NCBI RefSeq assembly: GCF_036345155.1
Contig: NZ_CP107772.1
Coordinates: 4,836,001-4,900,000 of the forward strand
DNA: 64,000 bases
DNA from: Streptomyces sp. NBC_00582
GTDB taxonomy: Bacteria > Actinomycetota > Actinomycetes > Streptomycetales > Streptomycetaceae
Reading direction: 5' to 3'
Below are positions 9,401 to 16,661 of this stretch, in pieces (within the stretch, counting starts at the first letter, position 1; every line of letters starts with the position of its first letter). The position numbers and the translations under genes are program-made. The notes under the pieces are model-generated. The model was given only the letters and a program-made list of their open reading frames with translations. It did no database searches and was not told the origin of the DNA.

Positions 9401-9715
9401 GACGGGGACGATCCGGTTCGCGTCGAGGAGCAGGGCGGCGAGGAGGGTGCGGAGTTTGGCGCTGCGGATGGGTGCGTACGGCAGGTCGGCGGAGGTCTTG
9501 TCCGGCAGGTCGGCGGAGGTCTTGTCCGGCAGGTCGGCGGAGGTCTTGTCCGGCAGGCCGGTGGAGGTCTTGTCCGGCAGGCCGGTGGAGGTCTTGTCCG
9601 GCAGGCCGGTGGCGTTTTCGTCGGGTGTGGCAGGGCAGTAGAGGACAGGCGGGCCCAGCAGTCCGAACCGCAGCCCGTCCTGCCGCATCACGTCCGCCAT
9701 CGCCTTTCCGTCCAT
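6461..9715 (-). CDS. AfsR/SARP-family regulator (SARP + NB-ARC + TPR)
   Basis: The large regulator begins LRFGLLGPPVLYCP, the first strand of the OmpR-like winged helix, and continues IRSAKLRTLLAALLLDANRI and SLHNHVTRLRRLLDD. A bacterial transcriptional activation domain follows (DVHVFERHLATARGA..HPLREAYHRQLMLALHRTGRQAEAL). Next is an NB-ARC ATPase with Walker A GMAGVGKSALAL and Walker B TLLVLDDA, then C-terminal TPRs (DRHGEAITHSHLGNLYEH and others). Family members bind direct repeats and activate antibiotic clusters after ATP-dependent switching. The start is uncertain: ATG 9715, ATG 9700 (preceded by GGAAAGG) or TTG 9772. A 24-bp repeat expands the winged-helix domain. No biosynthetic cluster lies beside it. 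Confidence 0.88.
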   Translation of the reverse strand: MDGKAMADVMRQDGLRFGLLGPPVLYCPATPDENATGLPDKTSTGLPDKTSTGLPDKTSADLPDKTSADLPDKTSADLPYAPIRSAKLRTLLAALLLDANRIVPVESLKEALWGGAPPASAQASLHNHVTRLRRLLDDPERLRAVPPGYQLRVEQGELDVHVFERHLATARGAHAARNWERVIAECAAALALWRGTPLGGLPADLGGYAFVRRLREARLLLLEWRYDAELALGGTGTRIVPELTALAAEHPLREAYHRQLMLALHRTGRQAEALGVHRDLRTRLVEELGVEPGPAVREAHVEVLRGIPDEEPAEPTDEQAPTEQRADLGPGTPTTPTTPAPVTASPPPPDPAQLPPPPAHFTGRDTTLRHLTDLLTAASPDGRPTLAVITGMAGVGKSALALQVAHALRERFPHGQLYLNLHGATPGMTPLPAPQALAALLRDLGTEPRRIPEHPDAAAALLRSLLAPTRTLLVLDDAASAAQIRPLLPAGPGCAVIVTSRSPLTVLDGAHRFPLAPLSAEDSAALLRALSGRDDAHDGDRLDAHHPLVGLTGRLPLALRVVAARLAARRALTPDALAGQLTATQGRLHHLEYDDLSVRRSLAVAHDALAASEREADRDAALALCRIGALDLPSYGARLLARLTGTNERRAEAALDRLVDVALLEETAYGRYAPHDLVRDFARELAAQDVTEASTGTTASTGTTIDTTATPTATVLHWYAALAERALTAVVDPGLDQDDRRRPTPAQPPAHAAHLADVPPFSGPEEAFAWAETELQNIVALVVASAGGDDAPLVSTLLRLLFPCLQRLGRVAEMEVLGQVALRTARRLGDATAEAYALGDLAGLHFLTGRLQDALALNGRALTIWLRLDRLSWIRRCLNNRGLLLESLGRFEESGDALRRSLRYSRRLDDRHGEAITHSHLGNLYEHTDPRAAIEQHRLSLAIGDEIGAVIVRHSAHCNIGYAHLTLGEPAAALPHFEESLRILGDHSDWHGESQTRLGLVRALRLLGRSADAAGECAELLRRADARADRYTAGLARHQQGLLMSEQGRRDEARAQWRSALEALDGTDENAVVAELRELLGPFT
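9481..9614. repeat. in-frame 24-bp tandem repeat inside the SARP winged-helix domain
   Basis: There are five full 24-bp units and one partial unit, starting at 9481, 9505, 9529, 9553, 9577 and 9601. Three are of one subtype (GTCGGCGG) and the rest of another (GCCGGTGG). They encode the eight-residue periods TGLPDKTS and ADLPDKTS. The array sits between the first beta strand and the first helix of the DNA-binding domain. Units being a multiple of three bases keeps the frame, so copy number can vary without breaking the protein. Confidence 0.95.
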
Positions 9716-9967
9716 GTGCAAAGACTCGCTGCAGACCGTCTGACCAGCGACGACATGGAGACCCGTTGGCAATATGTTAGCGATCCGTTGGTGCCACCTG
9801 ATGTGATCAAAACATCGGAGCCGGCCCGACGGTGCGCGCGTGTGAACGCGGTACTCGGGGGAGTGTCGCCGCCGCGGCCGGATCCGGGGGCGCGTCGGGC
9901 CCCGGTCGGTGGAGGTGAACGACCGGGGCCCGCGCCCTGTTTCTACGCGCGTTCAGGTGATGTGGGC

Positions 9968-10879
9968 TCAGATGACGGGCGGTCGGCCGAGGCGGGTGAG
10001 CCGCCAGACCGTGCGCCACCGCATCGGCCGCCGGGGCCCGGCCGACTTGCGCATGCCTTCCGCGAACCCGCCGAACCAGGCCTTGAGCCCGCCGATCGAG
10101 CGGGTGCGCAACAGGGTGACGGCGATCCAGACACCCAGGTGGACGGGGATGAGAGGGAGCGGAAGGTTCCGCCGGACGAGCCAGACGCGGTTGCGGGCGG
10201 TGACGCGGTGGTAGATGGCGTGCCGGGCGGGTGAGGTCTTGGGGTGCTGGAGCAGCAGTTCGGGCGCGTAGAGGATCTTCCAGCCGGCGTCGGTGGCGCG
10301 CCAGGCGAGGTCGGTCTCCTCGTGCGCGAAGAAGAACTCGGCGGGCCAGTCACCGGTCTCGGCGAGCATGGCCATGCTGAGCGCGTGGCCGCCGCCGAGG
10401 AAGCCGGTGACGTACCCGCCCTCCATGGGGTCGGAGGCGCCGACCCTCGGCACGTGCCGGCGCTGGGTCTCGCCGTTCTCGTCGGCGATGCGGAAGCCGA
10501 CGATGCCGAGGCGGGGGTCGGCGACGTAGTGATCGCGTACGCGGCGCAGCACATCGGCGTCGACGAGCAGCCCGTCGTCGTCGAGCTCCACGACGACGTC
10601 GATGTCGCCGTACTGGCGCAGCCGTTCGAGACCGACGTTGCGGCCGCCGGGGCAGCCGAGGTTCTCGTCGAGGTCGATGGTGGTGACCTCGCCGGGCAGG
10701 GCGAGGCGTTCGGCGAACTCGGGGAGCCGGCAGCCGTTGCCGACGATGACGATCCGCGCCGGGGCCAGGTCCTGTTTGGCGACGGACTCCAGCAGGGCAT
10801 CGACCTCGGCGGGCCGGTTGCCCATGGTCACCACGGCAACGGCGATCCTCGGCTCCACCACGTCGCTCAACCTCTTCAC
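9968..10879 (-). CDS. family 2 glycosyltransferase
   Basis: The 303-residue protein has the GT-A fold: AVAVVTMGNRPAEVDALLES at the start, the strand VVVELDDDGLLVDADVL holding the metal-binding acidic motif, and HEETDLAWR (about residue 190), the E/D-D-x-W catalytic region. It should transfer a sugar from a nucleotide-sugar to a lipid or glycan acceptor at the cytoplasmic face. A hydrophobic stretch near the C-terminus (LPLIPVHLGVWIAVTLL) may tether it to the membrane. It stands alone between the SARP and DUF3052 genes, so the acceptor cannot be guessed. Confidence 0.85.
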   Translation of the reverse strand: MKRLSDVVEPRIAVAVVTMGNRPAEVDALLESVAKQDLAPARIVIVGNGCRLPEFAERLALPGEVTTIDLDENLGCPGGRNVGLERLRQYGDIDVVVELDDDGLLVDADVLRRVRDHYVADPRLGIVGFRIADENGETQRRHVPRVGASDPMEGGYVTGFLGGGHALSMAMLAETGDWPAEFFFAHEETDLAWRATDAGWKILYAPELLLQHPKTSPARHAIYHRVTARNRVWLVRRNLPLPLIPVHLGVWIAVTLLRTRSIGGLKAWFGGFAEGMRKSAGPRRPMRWRTVWRLTRLGRPPVI

Positions 10880-10979
10880 TCCGTCCGGCCGACGACGGCA
10901 CTCCCCCGCGCTCCCGTAGCGCGACGCCCGTCATTCACCAAGATGTTGCCTCAGATACGGAGGTTGCCCGGACAGCGGT

Positions 10980-11423
10980 TCACTTCGCGTCCAATTTACG
11001 ACGGTTTTCCCGCCGTCGGACGAACTTCAGCCCCGACCAGTCCTCCCCCAGCGCCGCGACCTTCACATCGACGACACCGAGGGGGAGGAAGAGGTCGCGG
11101 AGGCCGTTCTCGGTGAGGTCACTGGTGTGGCCGGCGGCTTTCCTGGGCCAGGCGATCCAGAGCATGGCGTGGTCGGCGAGGTCGTGCACGAGGGTTTCGC
11201 CTTCCGCGGCGAGATCGGCGTACGAGTGGTAGAAGGCGACGGTGAGATCGGCGTCGCGGGGCCCGCCGGGGGCGACGTCGATGCCCTCGGGGAGGTCGGG
11301 GACGGTCCAGTCGGCGGGCGCGTGCAGGAACCTGAGCCGGTGGCCTGCCTTGACGCCGAGTTTCTTGGCGAGGGGGGTGCCGGAGTACCCGCTGCCACCT
11401 GCGGTCGTGGGGGTGTCGCTCAC
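10980..11423 (-). CDS. DUF3052 family protein
   Basis: This 147-residue protein shows the DUF3052 pattern: GYSGTPLAKKLGVKAGHRL near the start, a DLTVAFYHSYADL segment, then HAMLWIAWPRKAAGHTSDL and LPLGVVDVKVAALGEDWSGLKFV. Actinobacteria carry one or more copies. No enzymatic function has been established to my knowledge; it is predicted cytoplasmic with no membrane span. It is divergent from the following membrane-protein gene. Confidence 0.85.
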   Translation of the reverse strand: MSDTPTTAGGSGYSGTPLAKKLGVKAGHRLRFLHAPADWTVPDLPEGIDVAPGGPRDADLTVAFYHSYADLAAEGETLVHDLADHAMLWIAWPRKAAGHTSDLTENGLRDLFLPLGVVDVKVAALGEDWSGLKFVRRRENRRKLDAK

Positions 11424-11546
11424 GATCCCACCGTAGGCATTGAGTACGGCTACTCATGCCCACACCCGCCGGGCCGGGGACGATGAATGCAGTGATGCAG
11501 CGATGCAGGGATGCACAGGGCCGACGGACGGGCGGGAGGCGGGGGC

Positions 11547-12332
11547 GTGGGCAGATTCCTGGGGGCGGTGGTGGCCGTCGTGGTGGCGGCCGCGGCGCTG
11601 GTCTTCGCGTATGTGGCGGGAGCGCCGCCGGCGGTGGTGTTCGCGGTCGGTGCGGGCGTACTGAGTCTGCTGTGGCTGATGCTGCTGCTCACCGTGCCCT
11701 GGAATCTGTACTTCCGGGCGCATGCCGTGCTCGCCGAGATCGCGGTGAGCCGGGAGAAGGGGATGGAGATCTCCGAGGCCAGGGACGCCGAGGCCGCGCG
11801 GATCGCCCGCGCGATGCTCCGGGCGGCGGTCGCGGGTCACGTCGTGACGGCGGCGGTCGTGGTGGCGGTCACGTGGGCGACGGGTGAGTTCACGGGGTAC
11901 TGGTTCGCCGCGTTCTTCCTCCTGAGCACCTTCCTCCGCCCGGCCGGCGCCTACTTCGGCCAGCTCCGGCGGCGCCTCGGGACTCTCCTGAAGGATGTGA
12001 AGTACCCGCGGGACGACGTCGTGGAACTGCGCGCCCGACTGGACCGCGCGGAGGCCGGGACGCGGGTCCTGGAGGAGAAGGCGGAGGAACAGTACAAGGC
12101 GCTCGCGGAACTGCGGCGCACCGTGGACGCGCTGGCCCTGAGCACGCACGAGCGGGCCGAGGGGACGGACCGCCGGATGGCGGCGCTGGGGCGGGAGTTC
12201 GAGTCCACGGTGAACCGGTTGACCGACAATCAGGAGATCATCGCGGGGGTGAAGGCGTTCCTGCGGCTGCTGCGCTCCGACGATCTGAGCGGCGGGGCGA
12301 CGAGCGGGGGTGGGGCTCCGGTCTCCGGCTGA
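11547..12332 (+). CDS. membrane protein with C-terminal coiled coil
   Basis: The 261-residue protein has two N-terminal hydrophobic segments (FLGAVVAVVVAAAALVFAYV and VLSLLWLMLLLTVPWNLYF). A second pair lies near residues 100-140 (AAVAGHVVTAAVVVAVTWA, then FAAFFLLSTFL). The C-terminal half is a long polar, heptad-like helix (VVELRARLDRAEAGTRVLEE onward). I chose GTG 11547 because GGGAGG lies just upstream; an ATG at 11511 is possible. The function is unknown: a membrane-anchored scaffold is the most that can be said. It converges with the next gene with a 7-bp gap. Confidence 0.7.
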   Translation: MGRFLGAVVAVVVAAAALVFAYVAGAPPAVVFAVGAGVLSLLWLMLLLTVPWNLYFRAHAVLAEIAVSREKGMEISEARDAEAARIARAMLRAAVAGHVVTAAVVVAVTWATGEFTGYWFAAFFLLSTFLRPAGAYFGQLRRRLGTLLKDVKYPRDDVVELRARLDRAEAGTRVLEEKAEEQYKALAELRRTVDALALSTHERAEGTDRRMAALGREFESTVNRLTDNQEIIAGVKAFLRLLRSDDLSGGATSGGGAPVSG

Positions 12333-12339
12333 GCGCGCG

Positions 12340-12918
12340 TCAGCCGAGCGTGAGGCCGTAGATGCCGCTGGAGCCGCCCGTGTCGGTGGTGCACCCGAAG
12401 CTGGGACTCCCGGTCGGGCCAAGGCAGTTGGTGGTGTTGTCGCCGTCCTCGGGATCATTGCGGTGGATGTCGACGACCCAGTAGTCGGTCGCGGTCGGGC
12501 TGGTTCCGTAGGCGTTGTAGGTGCGGCCGTCACCGAGTGTGTAGGTGGTGTGGGGTGCCAAGGTGGCGGGGCCGCTGCCGTAGAAGGCGGTGATCGCGTA
12601 CAGCGTCATGTTGGTGTTGTTGGTGAGTGTGGTGTTCGGGTCTCCCACGGGGCGGCGGGTGATGGTGTGTCCGGTGCCGGTGGTGTGGCCCGATCCGATG
12701 AGGACGTCACCGCACGCCAGGTTGTTGTGGCTGTTGTTGTCTCCGACGACGGTGACGTTGCACCGGTCGTTGTCGGATCCGGAGTCACCGCCGGCGCGAC
12801 CGTCACCGTCACCGTCACCGGCGGCGTGTGCGCCGGTGGCGGCGGCGGTCAGGGCCAGGAGTGCTGTTGCGGCGGCGAGGGCGGAACGTGTCGACCACAT
12901 TCGGGAACTGCCTTTCAT
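12340..12918 (-). CDS. secreted protein of unknown function
   Basis: The 192-residue protein has a clear Sec signal peptide (SALAAATALLALTAAATGAHA, cleavage expected after AHA). A short Gly/Asp-rich linker follows, then a Thr/Asn-rich domain with four cysteines (DRCNVTV, NNLACGDV, NCLGPT, FGCTTD) that could pair as disulfides. Phrases such as NVTVVGDNNSHNN suggest a beta-rich surface or extracellular protein. An internal ATG at 12900 would give a shorter signal sequence. I recognise no family. Confidence 0.65.
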   Translation of the reverse strand: MKGSSRMWSTRSALAAATALLALTAAATGAHAAGDGDGDGRAGGDSGSDNDRCNVTVVGDNNSHNNLACGDVLIGSGHTTGTGHTITRRPVGDPNTTLTNNTNMTLYAITAFYGSGPATLAPHTTYTLGDGRTYNAYGTSPTATDYWVVDIHRNDPEDGDNTTNCLGPTGSPSFGCTTDTGGSSGIYGLTLG

Positions 12919-13001
12919 GTGCCGGGCGTGCGACTCCTTGCGATGGTGCTTTTATGCGATGTGGACGAATCGGACGCTCGCCGGTGGGTAACCCGGATGG
13001 C

Positions 13002-13700
13002 TCATGGGCAGGGTGGGGTGAGTTTGGCGGCCACGGCGTCGAGGACCCAGTCCAGGCCGGTCGCGAAGGATGCCTCGGCGTCCACGTGGGTGCCGTCGTA
13101 CACGGCCTTGGCCAGCGTCGGGAAGCGGCCCGTGGCCAGCATTCTCGTCACATGCGGGCCCCGGGCACGCTGCCAGTCCCGTTTGGACAGGCCCGTGGCG
13201 CGCTCCGCCCGCAGGTTCGCGATCTCGCGCCTGATCGCGCCGGTGAAGTAGGCGCTGACGGTCTCCACGGCGCGTAGGACGGTGTCGATGTCGGCGAGGC
13301 CGTCGAGGGAGGCGAGCGTGGCCTCGGTCACGGCGAGGCCGTTCGGCCCCAGCGTGGGGCGGCCACCGAGCAGATCGGCCAACCATGGGTGACGGAGGGC
13401 GGTCTGCCGGGTGCGGTGGGCGAGGACGCGCAGCGCCTCCCGCCAGTCACCCGGCTGCTCCTCGGGGAGGATCTCGGCCTGGACCTCGTCCACCATGAGG
13501 TCGAACAGCTCCTCCTTGGTGGAGATGTATCCGTACAGCCGCATCGGGCCGGCGCCCAGCCGGGCGCCGACCTTGCGCAACGACACCGCCTCCAGCCCGC
13601 CCTCGTCGGCCAGCGCGACGGCGGCGGCGACGATCCGCTCCCGGTCGAGCGGCACGGGGCGGGTCGGCGGCTCCGGCCGGTCCCACACAGTCATGGTCAC
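13002..13700 (-). CDS. TetR-family repressor
   Basis: The 232-residue protein has a TetR helix-turn-helix near residues 18-65: ERIVAAAVALADEGGLEAVSLRKVG, then RLGAGPMRLYGYISTKEELFDLM. The C-terminal ligand domain is of the type linked to drug-responsive oxidoreductases (TRQTALRHPWLADLLGGRP). It is divergent from a flavin monooxygenase, with the starts 68 bp apart and a 12-bp palindrome between them, so it probably represses that gene and itself until a small molecule binds. A second ATG at 13694 is possible. Confidence 0.85.
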   Translation of the reverse strand: MTMTVWDRPEPPTRPVPLDRERIVAAAVALADEGGLEAVSLRKVGARLGAGPMRLYGYISTKEELFDLMVDEVQAEILPEEQPGDWREALRVLAHRTRQTALRHPWLADLLGGRPTLGPNGLAVTEATLASLDGLADIDTVLRAVETVSAYFTGAIRREIANLRAERATGLSKRDWQRARGPHVTRMLATGRFPTLAKAVYDGTHVDAEASFATGLDWVLDAVAAKLTPPCP

Positions 13701-13716
13701 ACCGTACAGCCGTGCC

Positions 13717-13728
13717 GTACGGCCGTAC
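13717..13728. promoter_or_regulatory. palindromic operator candidate between TetR and monooxygenase
   Basis: GTACGGCCGTAC is a perfect 12-bp palindrome within the 68-bp divergent promoter region. Flanking bases extend it imperfectly (AGCCGTGC on the left, TGTTGCG on the right). Its position suits simultaneous control of both divergent genes. Confidence 0.5.
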
Positions 13729-13768
13729 TGTTGCGATGCGCCGTAGCGGAGAAATACAGTGTATCGGC

Positions 13769-14902
13769 ATGAGACATCGCATCGCGGTGGTCGGGGGCGG
13801 TCCGGCCGGCCTTGCCTTCGCCCGCGTCCTGCATCGCCACGGCCACCCGGTCACCGTCCTCGAACGCGATCCCGCCCCCGACGCCCGTCCGCCGGGCGGC
13901 ACGCTGGACCTGCACGAAGGCCTGGGCCAGCGCGCGCTCGACAAGGCGGGGCTGCTGACGGAGTTCCGGGCGCTGTCCCGTCCGGAGGGGCAGGCCATGC
14001 GCATCCTGGACACGGACGGAACCGTCCTGCGCGACTGGCGACCCGGTCCGGACGACCGGGCCAATCCCGAGATCGACCGGAGGCAACTCCGTGACCTGCT
14101 GCTCGGCCCGCTCGACGTCCAGTGGGGCCGGGGCGTGACGCGGGTGGTGCCGGCCGGGACCCGGGACGACGGCGGCGTACTGGTCCACTTCGCGGACGGG
14201 CGACGGGAGACCTTCGACCTCGTGGTCGGCGCGGACGGCGCCTGGTCCCGGGTCCGCCCGGCGGTCTCGTCGGCGACTCCGCGGTACACCGGCGTCACCT
14301 CGGTCGAGACCTCCCTGGACGACGTCGACACCCGCCACCCCGACCTCGCCCGCTTGATCGGCGACGGTTCCGTGGGGGTGTACGGCGTGAACCGCAGTCT
14401 CGTCGCCCAGCGCAACAGCGGCGGGCACGTCAAGGTGTACGCCAGGTTCCGCGCGCCACTGGACTGGCACACGGACCTGGACCTGGACCTGGCCGACGTC
14501 GAGGCGGTGCGGTCGAGCCTGCTCGGACTGTTCGACGGCTGGACCGCCCCCGTCCTCGACCTCCTCCGCCACGGCACCGCGTTCGTCCACCGCCCGCTGC
14601 ACGTCCTGCCGGTGTCCCACACCTGGGCCCACGTCCCGGGCGTGACACTCCTCGGCGACGCCGCCCATCTGATGCCGCCCCTGGGGGCGGGCGCGAACCT
14701 CGCGATGCTGGAAGGCGCCGAACTCGCCGAGGCCATCGCCACCGGCCCCGACGACCTGGACGAGACCGTCCGCGCGTTCGAGGAACAGATGTGGGCACGC
14801 GCCGGCATATGGGCGAAGATCACGACAGCCGGTCTGGAACGCCTGGTGAGCCCGGACCCGGCCGCAGCCCTCGCCCTCTTCGACGAGGTCCAGCCGTCCT
14901 GA
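13769..14902 (+). CDS. FAD-dependent monooxygenase (PHBH/TetX-like)
   Basis: The 377-residue protein opens with the dinucleotide-binding motif RIAVVGGGPAGLAFARVL. It has the second FAD motif VTLLGDAAHLMPPLGAGANL (about residues 290-310) and the DG motif VVGADGAWSRVR. This is the class A flavin hydroxylase fold. PPGGTLDLHEGLGQRAL is close to the substrate loop seen in TetX-type tetracycline-inactivating enzymes, so hydroxylation of a polycyclic aromatic or drug is plausible but not shown. The ATG at 13769 is used because it begins the first beta strand. The neighbouring TetR gene suggests induction by its substrate. Confidence 0.85.
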   Translation: MRHRIAVVGGGPAGLAFARVLHRHGHPVTVLERDPAPDARPPGGTLDLHEGLGQRALDKAGLLTEFRALSRPEGQAMRILDTDGTVLRDWRPGPDDRANPEIDRRQLRDLLLGPLDVQWGRGVTRVVPAGTRDDGGVLVHFADGRRETFDLVVGADGAWSRVRPAVSSATPRYTGVTSVETSLDDVDTRHPDLARLIGDGSVGVYGVNRSLVAQRNSGGHVKVYARFRAPLDWHTDLDLDLADVEAVRSSLLGLFDGWTAPVLDLLRHGTAFVHRPLHVLPVSHTWAHVPGVTLLGDAAHLMPPLGAGANLAMLEGAELAEAIATGPDDLDETVRAFEEQMWARAGIWAKITTAGLERLVSPDPAAALALFDEVQPS

Positions 14903-15056
14903 GCGCGGCACCCAGCGTCCGGCTCGTTCGGGCCGGACGGCACCGCGAGGCCGACGACTTGTCCCGTGCCGAGGCCGAGCACCAGGTACCGGTTGCCGCC
15001 GGTCCGGCGACCGGGGAAGTCCCCCATGGTGCGCCACCGGCGCGTGGCAGTGCCTC

Positions 15057-15944
15057 CTAGTCGGTGGTGGTGAAGAGGTCGTCGGCGGTGGTGGCATGGA
15101 CGGCGCGCTGAGACCAGGTGGTGAGCTGGTCTAGGTCGGTACAGGCTTCGACGCGGGCGCGTGCCTCGTCGGGGACGTCGATGCCGCGCCAGCGCAGGAT
15201 GTTCAGGACCATCTCCGCCCGCTCCTGGAGCCGCCCTTCCTCCCGCCCCTCTTCCCGGCCTTCCTCGGCCCACGGGTGGCGCCAGAAGTACTGCATCGCC
15301 GTCATCATGTCCCTCCACATCTGCCGGGCCTGGGGGTCTGCCAGGCACGAGTCGACGAACTGCGCGAGCACCACGGCGGTCTCGCGGTCCAGGGTCCGCA
15401 GGGCGGCTTCCAGCGATTCCAGTATCGCCGGGGCCTGCCGCCCACGGCCGTGTGTCATGGCCGAGAGCACCGCAAGGGATGGATCCTGTCGGGCCTCCCG
15501 CTCGGTCGCGATGAGCGGGACGTTCTCCGGCCCGAGCACGAACGGCAACACCGTCATCGACGGCCGGGTCGGCACCCCGACATGAATCGGCTCGGCAGCC
15601 CAGCGGGCGGTGGCACGGCTCTGGGTGACGACGATGAGGACAGGTTCACAGTGGTACTTCTCCCGCAGGTAGCCGAGGTAGTACGGCCAACTGCCGCGCT
15701 TCCTGTCGTCCGGCTTGCCCTGCGATTCCACGACGAGGAGATAGGCACCCTCGTCGGTGTCGGCCCGCATGAGCGTGTCCACGCGGCGCTCGATGGGCTC
15801 GATCTCGGTGAGGTCGACATTCATGCCGGCGAAGTCACGCGGTTCCGGGAACGGGACGTGCAGTACCTGCTGGAGCGCGCGGGTGAGAAGCGCGGGGTCC
15901 TTCTGGAAGATGCGGTGCAACGCCTCGTGCGACGAGCTGACCAT
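15057..15944 (-). CDS. PD-(D/E)XK-type putative nuclease (Rpn/YhgA-like family)
   Basis: The 295-residue protein has ALLTRALQQVLHVPFPEPRD, IERRVDTLMRADTDEGAYLLVVESQGKPDDRKRGSW and YYLGYLREKYHCEPVLIVV. The D...VESQGK arrangement fits a PD-(D/E)XK active site of the kind seen in Rpn-type recombination-promoting nucleases. The C-terminus has a highly charged repeat (EEGREEGREEGRLQERAEM) followed by a helical tail, also typical of this group. It starts at the base after the ATPase stop (TAA-ATG), so the two are translationally coupled. Whether it is a mobile-element helper or a defence nuclease is not clear. Confidence 0.6.
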   Translation of the reverse strand: MVSSSHEALHRIFQKDPALLTRALQQVLHVPFPEPRDFAGMNVDLTEIEPIERRVDTLMRADTDEGAYLLVVESQGKPDDRKRGSWPYYLGYLREKYHCEPVLIVVTQSRATARWAAEPIHVGVPTRPSMTVLPFVLGPENVPLIATEREARQDPSLAVLSAMTHGRGRQAPAILESLEAALRTLDRETAVVLAQFVDSCLADPQARQMWRDMMTAMQYFWRHPWAEEGREEGREEGRLQERAEMVLNILRWRGIDVPDEARARVEACTDLDQLTTWSQRAVHATTADDLFTTTD

Positions 15945-16334
15945 TTACGCAGCTCCCAGTTCGCACCACACCAGCTTGCCGCGCAGCCCGAGCCGGGAGA
16001 GTGGTTGCCACCCCCACAGATCGGAGCAGGACCGTACGAGGGCGAAGCCGCGCCCGCTCTCGGCGTCTGCGAGTTCGGTGAAGTCACTCGGGGGCTCGGG
16101 AGGTGCGGGGTCGGCGTCCCAGGCTCCGATCTGCAGGACGCCGGCGCGGTGACGGATGCGCAGGCAGGCGGGGCCCTTGGTGTGCAGTACGGCGTTGGAG
16201 ACCAGCTCGGAGGCGAGGAGTTCGGCGGTCTCGGTGAGGTGGGCGAGGTCGTGGAGGGTGAGGATCAGGCGGAGGGTGCGGCGGGAGACCGTGACCGATC
16301 CGGGGTCGGAGGGGATGTACAGAACAGACGTCAC
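15945..16334 (-). CDS. RsbW-like ATP-binding protein (HATPase_c_2)
   Basis: The 129-residue protein has the GHKL N-box ASELVSNAVLHTKG, a G1-like segment WDADPAPPEPP and the G2 box ESGRGFALVRSCSDLWGW. This is the single-domain anti-sigma or serine-kinase-like ATPase abundant in streptomycetes. It is directly coupled to the following PD-(D/E)XK-like gene and divergent from a DUF397 gene. DUF397 genes normally accompany an XRE regulator and such an ATPase; the XRE gene is missing here. Confidence 0.85.
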   Translation of the reverse strand: MTSVLYIPSDPGSVTVSRRTLRLILTLHDLAHLTETAELLASELVSNAVLHTKGPACLRIRHRAGVLQIGAWDADPAPPEPPSDFTELADAESGRGFALVRSCSDLWGWQPLSRLGLRGKLVWCELGAA

Positions 16335-16395
16335 TCGATCCGGAGCGTTCGCGTGGCTTCATCCACCGTCTGGCGAAGGAAGAGTGAGGCGCCCG

Positions 16396-16608
16396 ATGAG
16401 CATCCCTGGCACCTGGCAGAAGTCCTCCTTCTCCGGCAGCGGAGACGGCAACGCCTGCCTCGAACTCGCCTCCACCCCCACCACCCTCCATCTCCGCGAG
16501 AGCGACACCCCGACCACGGTCCTCACGACCACCCCCGCCGCCCTCGCCCTTCTCTTGGAAGGGATACGCGGGGGTTACCCGCCGGCCCACACCTCGGTGC
16601 TCGAGTGA
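16396..16608 (+). CDS. DUF397 protein
   Basis: The 70-residue protein begins MSIPGTWQKSSFSGSGDGNACLEL and continues VHLRES-type sequence (TTLHLRESDTPTTVLTTTP), ending with a short helix (ALALLLEGIRGG). This is the DUF397 signature. Members usually pair with a neighbouring XRE-type regulator in morphological or antibiotic control loci, as in the BldB/WhiJ-associated family. No XRE partner lies beside it, only the divergent ATPase. Confidence 0.9.
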   Translation: MSIPGTWQKSSFSGSGDGNACLELASTPTTLHLRESDTPTTVLTTTPAALALLLEGIRGGYPPAHTSVLE

Positions 16609-16661
16609 CAAGCCACCAGAAGGTGTTCTCACTCAAGCGCCGAACATGAGCATCGCTTCGG

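Noticed and set aside
9481..9614. Regular repeats that could suggest a CRISPR array
   Set aside because: The units are contiguous with no spacers and keep the reading frame of the SARP gene.
13447..15348. A 633-codon minus-strand frame across the monooxygenase and the following gap
   Set aside because: It is antisense to the monooxygenase; a short stretch at 14903-15056 (GNRYLVLGLGTGQVVGLAVP) looks protein-like but has no start or partner sequence.
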